Notes under the pieces: generated by a model
What the model was told of the DNA's origin: nothing
Database searches by the model: none
What the model saw: the letters and a program-made list of their open reading frames with translations, nothing else
Made by a program: the position numbers and the translations under genes
Part shown: piece after piece, positions 3,757 through 7,098 of the stretch
How the letters are laid out: each line of letters opens with the position of its first letter
Position numbering within the stretch: position 1 is the stretch's first letter
NCBI GenBank assembly: GCA_016206725.1
Contig: JACQRA010000112.1
Span: forward strand, 1-7,098
Direction of reading: 5' to 3'
DNA from: Candidatus Omnitrophota bacterium
GTDB lineage: Bacteria > Omnitrophota > Gorgyraeia > Aquiviventales > Aquiviventaceae
DNA: 7,098 nt

Positions 3757-6700
3757 TTATTTCCCATGGCACTTTTTGAATTTCAGACCGCTGCCGCAGG
3801 GACAGGGGTCATTCCGTCCAACCTTGGGGCCAACCGGTGCGGGGGACGAGGTCTGTGGTTGGCGCGCCGCTCCAACCGCTTGCTCGATCAGGTCCCGTTT
3901 CACGCCTTCAGCCTGTGCCGGAGGAGGCGGAGGGAGACCTGATCGCTCCTCATGCACTTCGCGATGCGGCGTGCGGGCGAAGACGCTCACCGGTTGTGCT
4001 TGCTGGCCGGCCGGCTGCACGCGCAACAACATCGTCAGCGAATCGGTTTTTATCGAGGCCACCATGTCGCGGAACATGGCGTAGGCTTCGTGTTGATACT
4101 CGACGAGCGGATCGCGCTGGCCGTACGCGCGCAGGTGAATGCCCTCGCGCAAGGCATCCATCATGTAGAGATGGTCTTTCCATTTCGCATCCACCACTGC
4201 GAGGAGCACGCTGCGCTCCAACTGGCGCATCAGCGGTTCCTCGATGAGGCGTTTCTTGTCGGCGTAGGCCTGCTTGAGAAACTCGCTGAGCTGATCGAGC
4301 AGCGCCTCGCGATCGCTCGCGATCATCTCGAACGACTCCGCAATCCCGAACTGTCCCGTCAGGACGGTCGCCAATCCCTCGCGATCCCATGCGTCAGCAC
4401 GTGCATCTTTGGGCGCGTAGGCCTCAACGAGCTCCTCCGCAATCTCCTCAATGATTCCCTCCACCAACCCCTTGAGGTCAATGCCCTCAAGAATGCGATG
4501 GCGCTGCTCATAGATCACCTCGCGCTGGCGGTTCATCACGTTGTCGTACTCGAGCAGGTGCTTGCGGGAGTCGAAGTTCTGCCCTTCGACCCGCCGCTGG
4601 GCGGTTTCGATCGATTTCGTCACCCACGGATGCTCAATGGGCAACCCTTCCTCCCATTGAAACCACTTGAATTCCATCAACTTCGCAATGCGGTCGGAGC
4701 CGAAGATGCGCATCAGGTCATCTTCCAACGAGAGGTAAAACCGAGACGAGCCTGGATCGCCCTGGCGGCCGGAGCGACCGCGCAATTGATTATCAATGCG
4801 TCGCGCCTCATGCCGTTCCGTCCCCAGCATGTGCAGTCCGCCCAGGGACACCACCTGCTCATGCCCTTCATCGGCTTGGCGTTTGAACTGCTCAAAGACG
4901 GCCCGTCGTTCATCGTCGGGAAGCGGCTGGTCGGACTGTGCGCGTTCCCGTTCACGAATGGCATCCTCCGCAAGGAACTGTGGATTGCCCCCGAGCAAGA
5001 TATCGGTCCCGCGACCCGCCATGTTGGTGGCGATCGTCACCGCTCCTACCCGTCCGGCCTGCGCGACGATGCGCGCCTCGTGCTCATGGTATTTCGCGTT
5101 GAGCACGTTGTGGGGGATGCCAGCTTTGACGGCGGTCAGGGTCTGGATGAGCCTCAGGAGGTCTTCACATCTGAACACAAGGATCGACTTCGGCGCCTTC
5201 GCCTTGAGTTGGTTGAGCGTCTCGGTCGCTGCGCTGTCGGTCAGCATCGCCGGACGGCTCACCAGTTGGGCGAGGCGCGTCTTGAGGTCATCCGGCAGGG
5301 ATTCTTTGGCCAACTCATTCGAGACCCATTGGCAGATGGTGCCGATCCGCGTCAACAGCGGGCCGGGTTCTTTGAGCAGGCGCGAGAGCCGCTCGGATTT
5401 TTCGATGGAAATCGTCCCGACGAGCACCGGCTGGCCGTGGCGATTGAGCTCGGCGATTTCCTGCACGACGGCGAGGAATTTCTCGGCTTCGGTCTTGTAG
5501 ACGACATCGGGGTTGTTGAGGCGAATGAGCGTACGATTCGTCGGGACGGTCACGACGTCGAGGTGATAGATCTCGTGGAACTCCTGCGCTTCCGTCGAGG
5601 CGGTGCCCGTCATGCCCGCGAGCTTCTCGTACATGCGGAAATAATTTTGAAACGTCACCGAGGCCAGCGTCTGATTTTCCTCTCGAATCCGCGCGCCCTC
5701 CTTGGCCTCGATCGCCTGGTGCAGCCCGTCGCTCCACCTTCGGCCTGGCATGAGCCGTCCGGTGAATTCGTCCACGATGATGATCTCATCGTCCTTGACC
5801 ATGTAGTCCACATCCCGCTTGAAGAGCTCATGCGCCCGAAGGGCTTGGTTGATGTGGTGCACCAGGCGCATGTTGCCTTCATCGTAGAGGTTGCTCACCC
5901 CCAACAGTCCCTCGGCATGACGGATTCCCTCCTCCGTCAAGGTCACGGCGTGTTGTTTTTCATCCACCTCGTAGTGCGGGCCTTTGCTCAAGCGGCGCAC
6001 GATGGTATCGAGCCGGTAGTAGAGGTCGGTCGATTCCTCGGCCGGGCCTGAGATGATGAGCGGGGTGCGGGCTTCATCGACGAGGATGCTGTCCACCTCA
6101 TCCACGATGGCGTAATGAAAGTCTTGCTGCGTGAGGTCTTCCATGCGATGCCGCATGTTGTCGCGCAAATAGTCAAAGCCGAACTCGTTGTTCTGCCCGT
6201 AGGTGATGTCGGCTCGATAGGCTTCTTGTCGGCTGACGGGCTTGAGCTGCACAAAGCGCTCGGTGGTCTGGGTGAACGTCGGCTCGTAGAGAAACGACAA
6301 CGAGAGCTCGCCCTCTCGACGTTCAGCCGGATCAACCCCCTGAATCACCCCCACCGACAATCCCAGCGCATGATAGATGGGGCCCATCCAACGCGCATCG
6401 CGGCGAGCCAGGTAGTCATTGACCGTCACGATATGAACCCCCCGGCCGGAGAGCGCGTTCAGATAGGCCGACAAGGTCGCCACGAGCGTCTTGCCTTCTC
6501 CGGTGGCCATCTCCGCGATCTTGCCCTCGTGCAGGACGATGCCCCCTAAGAGTTGCACGTCGAAGTGGCGCATGTTGACCGTGCGCCGGGCCGCTTCGCG
6601 CACGACGGCGAAGGCTTCCGGCAAGATCGCATTCAACACGCGCGTGTGCAGCGCCCGCCGCTGCCGCTTCAGACTGATGCGCTCTTCGTGTTCCAGGTCG

Positions 6701-6915
6701 TACCATGCAGGCGTGTTCGGCTGGATGAGCTTCGCCGAAGCCAATGGTTCGCGGACGCGCCTTCGGAACTCATCCGTTTTCGCGCGCAACTGCTCGTCTG
6801 AGAGCCGCTGCGTCTCAGGCTCGAGCCGGTTGACCCGCTCGACCGCCGGCCACAGTCGCCTGATCTCTCGCGCGTTTTTCGTCCCCAGGATTTTTTGGAT
6901 CGCCCACTTGATCAT
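3757..6915 (-). CDS. secA: Preprotein translocase ATPase SecA
   Basis: SecA drives unfolded preproteins through the SecYEG channel by ATP hydrolysis at the inner face of the membrane. Using the ATG at 6913-6915, it has 1052 residues, against about 900 in E. coli. Walker A is ATGEGKT (about 137-143) and the DEAD-like Walker B DEVD is at about 272-275. The preprotein cross-linking region follows YGQNNEFGFDYLRDN, NBD2 has TNMAGRGTDILLGG (about 630-643) and QLRGRSGRQGDPGSSR (about 710-725), and the helical scaffold and wing domains follow. The C-terminal tail has a Pro run, then a SEC-C zinc motif CPCGSGLKFKKCH (about 1038-1050), which binds SecB and ribosomes in relatives. Two length additions are visible: a stretch of about 25-30 residues before YRADITYG (about 205-230), also found in some other lineages, and an insert of about 80 residues in NBD2 (about 516-597). 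A GTG at 6933 is in frame, but the ATGA overlap with prfB favours the ATG. No essential motif is missing. Confidence 0.98.
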   Translation of the reverse strand: MIKWAIQKILGTKNAREIRRLWPAVERVNRLEPETQRLSDEQLRAKTDEFRRRVREPLASAKLIQPNTPAWYDLEHEERISLKRQRRALHTRVLNAILPEAFAVVREAARRTVNMRHFDVQLLGGIVLHEGKIAEMATGEGKTLVATLSAYLNALSGRGVHIVTVNDYLARRDARWMGPIYHALGLSVGVIQGVDPAERREGELSLSFLYEPTFTQTTERFVQLKPVSRQEAYRADITYGQNNEFGFDYLRDNMRHRMEDLTQQDFHYAIVDEVDSILVDEARTPLIISGPAEESTDLYYRLDTIVRRLSKGPHYEVDEKQHAVTLTEEGIRHAEGLLGVSNLYDEGNMRLVHHINQALRAHELFKRDVDYMVKDDEIIIVDEFTGRLMPGRRWSDGLHQAIEAKEGARIREENQTLASVTFQNYFRMYEKLAGMTGTASTEAQEFHEIYHLDVVTVPTNRTLIRLNNPDVVYKTEAEKFLAVVQEIAELNRHGQPVLVGTISIEKSERLSRLLKEPGPLLTRIGTICQWVSNELAKESLPDDLKTRLAQLVSRPAMLTDSAATETLNQLKAKAPKSILVFRCEDLLRLIQTLTAVKAGIPHNVLNAKYHEHEARIVAQAGRVGAVTIATNMAGRGTDILLGGNPQFLAEDAIRERERAQSDQPLPDDERRAVFEQFKRQADEGHEQVVSLGGLHMLGTERHEARRIDNQLRGRSGRQGDPGSSRFYLSLEDDLMRIFGSDRIAKLMEFKWFQWEEGLPIEHPWVTKSIETAQRRVEGQNFDSRKHLLEYDNVMNRQREVIYEQRHRILEGIDLKGLVEGIIEEIAEELVEAYAPKDARADAWDREGLATVLTGQFGIAESFEMIASDREALLDQLSEFLKQAYADKKRLIEEPLMRQLERSVLLAVVDAKWKDHLYMMDALREGIHLRAYGQRDPLVEYQHEAYAMFRDMVASIKTDSLTMLLRVQPAGQQAQPVSVFARTPHREVHEERSGLPPPPPAQAEGVKRDLIEQAVGAARQPQTSSPAPVGPKVGRNDPCPCGSGLKFKKCHGK

Positions 6916-7098
6916 GTTGACGTGGCGCGCCACCGCAGATACGCCTCAATAAATGGGTCCAACGCGCCGTCGAGCACGCCCTGGGTATTACCGGTCTCGT
7001 GCTCGGTGCGCAAATCCTTGACCATGTTGTACGGGTGCAGCACGTAGGAACGGATTTGGGAGCCCCACTCGATCTTCTGCTTAGCCTGGTAGTCTTTC
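6912..7098 (-). CDS. prfB: Peptide chain release factor 2 (C-terminal 61 residues; start lies outside the window)
   Basis: RF2 terminates translation at UGA and UAA codons. Only the last part of domain 3/4 is visible: it begins KDYQAKQKIEWGSQIRSYVL, continues HPYNMVKDLRTEHETGNTQG and ends DGALDPFIEAYLRWRATST. The IEWGSQIRSYVLHPYNMVKD and LDPFIEAYLRW stretches are characteristic of RF2 rather than RF1. The GGQ motif, the SPF stop-recognition tripeptide and the programmed +1 frameshift site near the gene start, if present, lie upstream and cannot be judged. The stop is TGA, overlapping the secA ATG as ATGA, so translation of secA is probably coupled to termination on prfB. Confidence 0.95.
   Translation of the reverse strand, partial: KDYQAKQKIEWGSQIRSYVLHPYNMVKDLRTEHETGNTQGVLDGALDPFIEAYLRWRATST

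Noticed and set aside
3952..6051. A 699-residue open frame on the plus strand opposite secA
   Set aside because: It is antisense to strongly conserved SecA coding sequence, has no recognisable domain, and long antisense frames are expected from GC-rich codon usage.

Overview
The window is a compact run of genes all read from the minus strand. In transcription order they are: the 3' end of prfB (peptide chain release factor 2), secA (preprotein translocase ATPase), an unrecognised polytopic membrane protein, a type II toxin-antitoxin pair (ribbon-helix-helix-like antitoxin, then RelE/ParE-like toxin), lnt (apolipoprotein N-acyltransferase), and the 5' two thirds of lysS (class II lysyl-tRNA synthetase). 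No rRNA, tRNA, CRISPR array or transposase gene is visible.

The sequence is a GC-rich Gram-negative-type bacterial chromosome. Lnt, SecA with a C-terminal zinc-binding SEC-C tail, and a prfB/lnt/lysS neighbourhood fit a diderm such as Nitrospirota or a nearby lineage. That placement is inference from gene content, protein style and repeat style, not from a search. Most genes touch or overlap: prfB and secA share ATGA, secA and the membrane gene are 16 nt apart, antitoxin and toxin share TAATG, and toxin and lnt are 3 nt apart. This suggests one or two transcription units for export, lipoprotein maturation and translation. The toxin-antitoxin pair is the obvious intruder. It has a good sigma-70-like promoter overlapped by a short palindrome, and lnt directly behind it has a GTG start and no visible ribosome binding site.

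The unusual content is small repetitive DNA around lnt. (1) The lnt-lysS boundary holds a 95-bp element with 17-bp perfect terminal inverted repeats and three hairpins packed between them, predicted to fold as a cloverleaf. It supplies the last residues and stop codon of Lnt, and a consensus extended -10 box lies across its edge. (2) Lnt carries an in-frame insert of about 30 residues between its catalytic Lys and Cys. The insert is built from two different 7-bp tandem arrays flanking a small inverted-repeat core. (3) A third, unrelated 7-bp array lies further upstream in the same gene. Because the unit is 7 bp, single-copy changes would frameshift lnt before its nucleophile codon.

SecA is also longer than usual (about 1052 residues), largely because of an insert of about 80 residues in the second nucleotide-binding domain. 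No gene-free stretch exceeds 300 bases; the longest is the 77-base lnt-lysS gap, which lies mostly inside the cloverleaf element.
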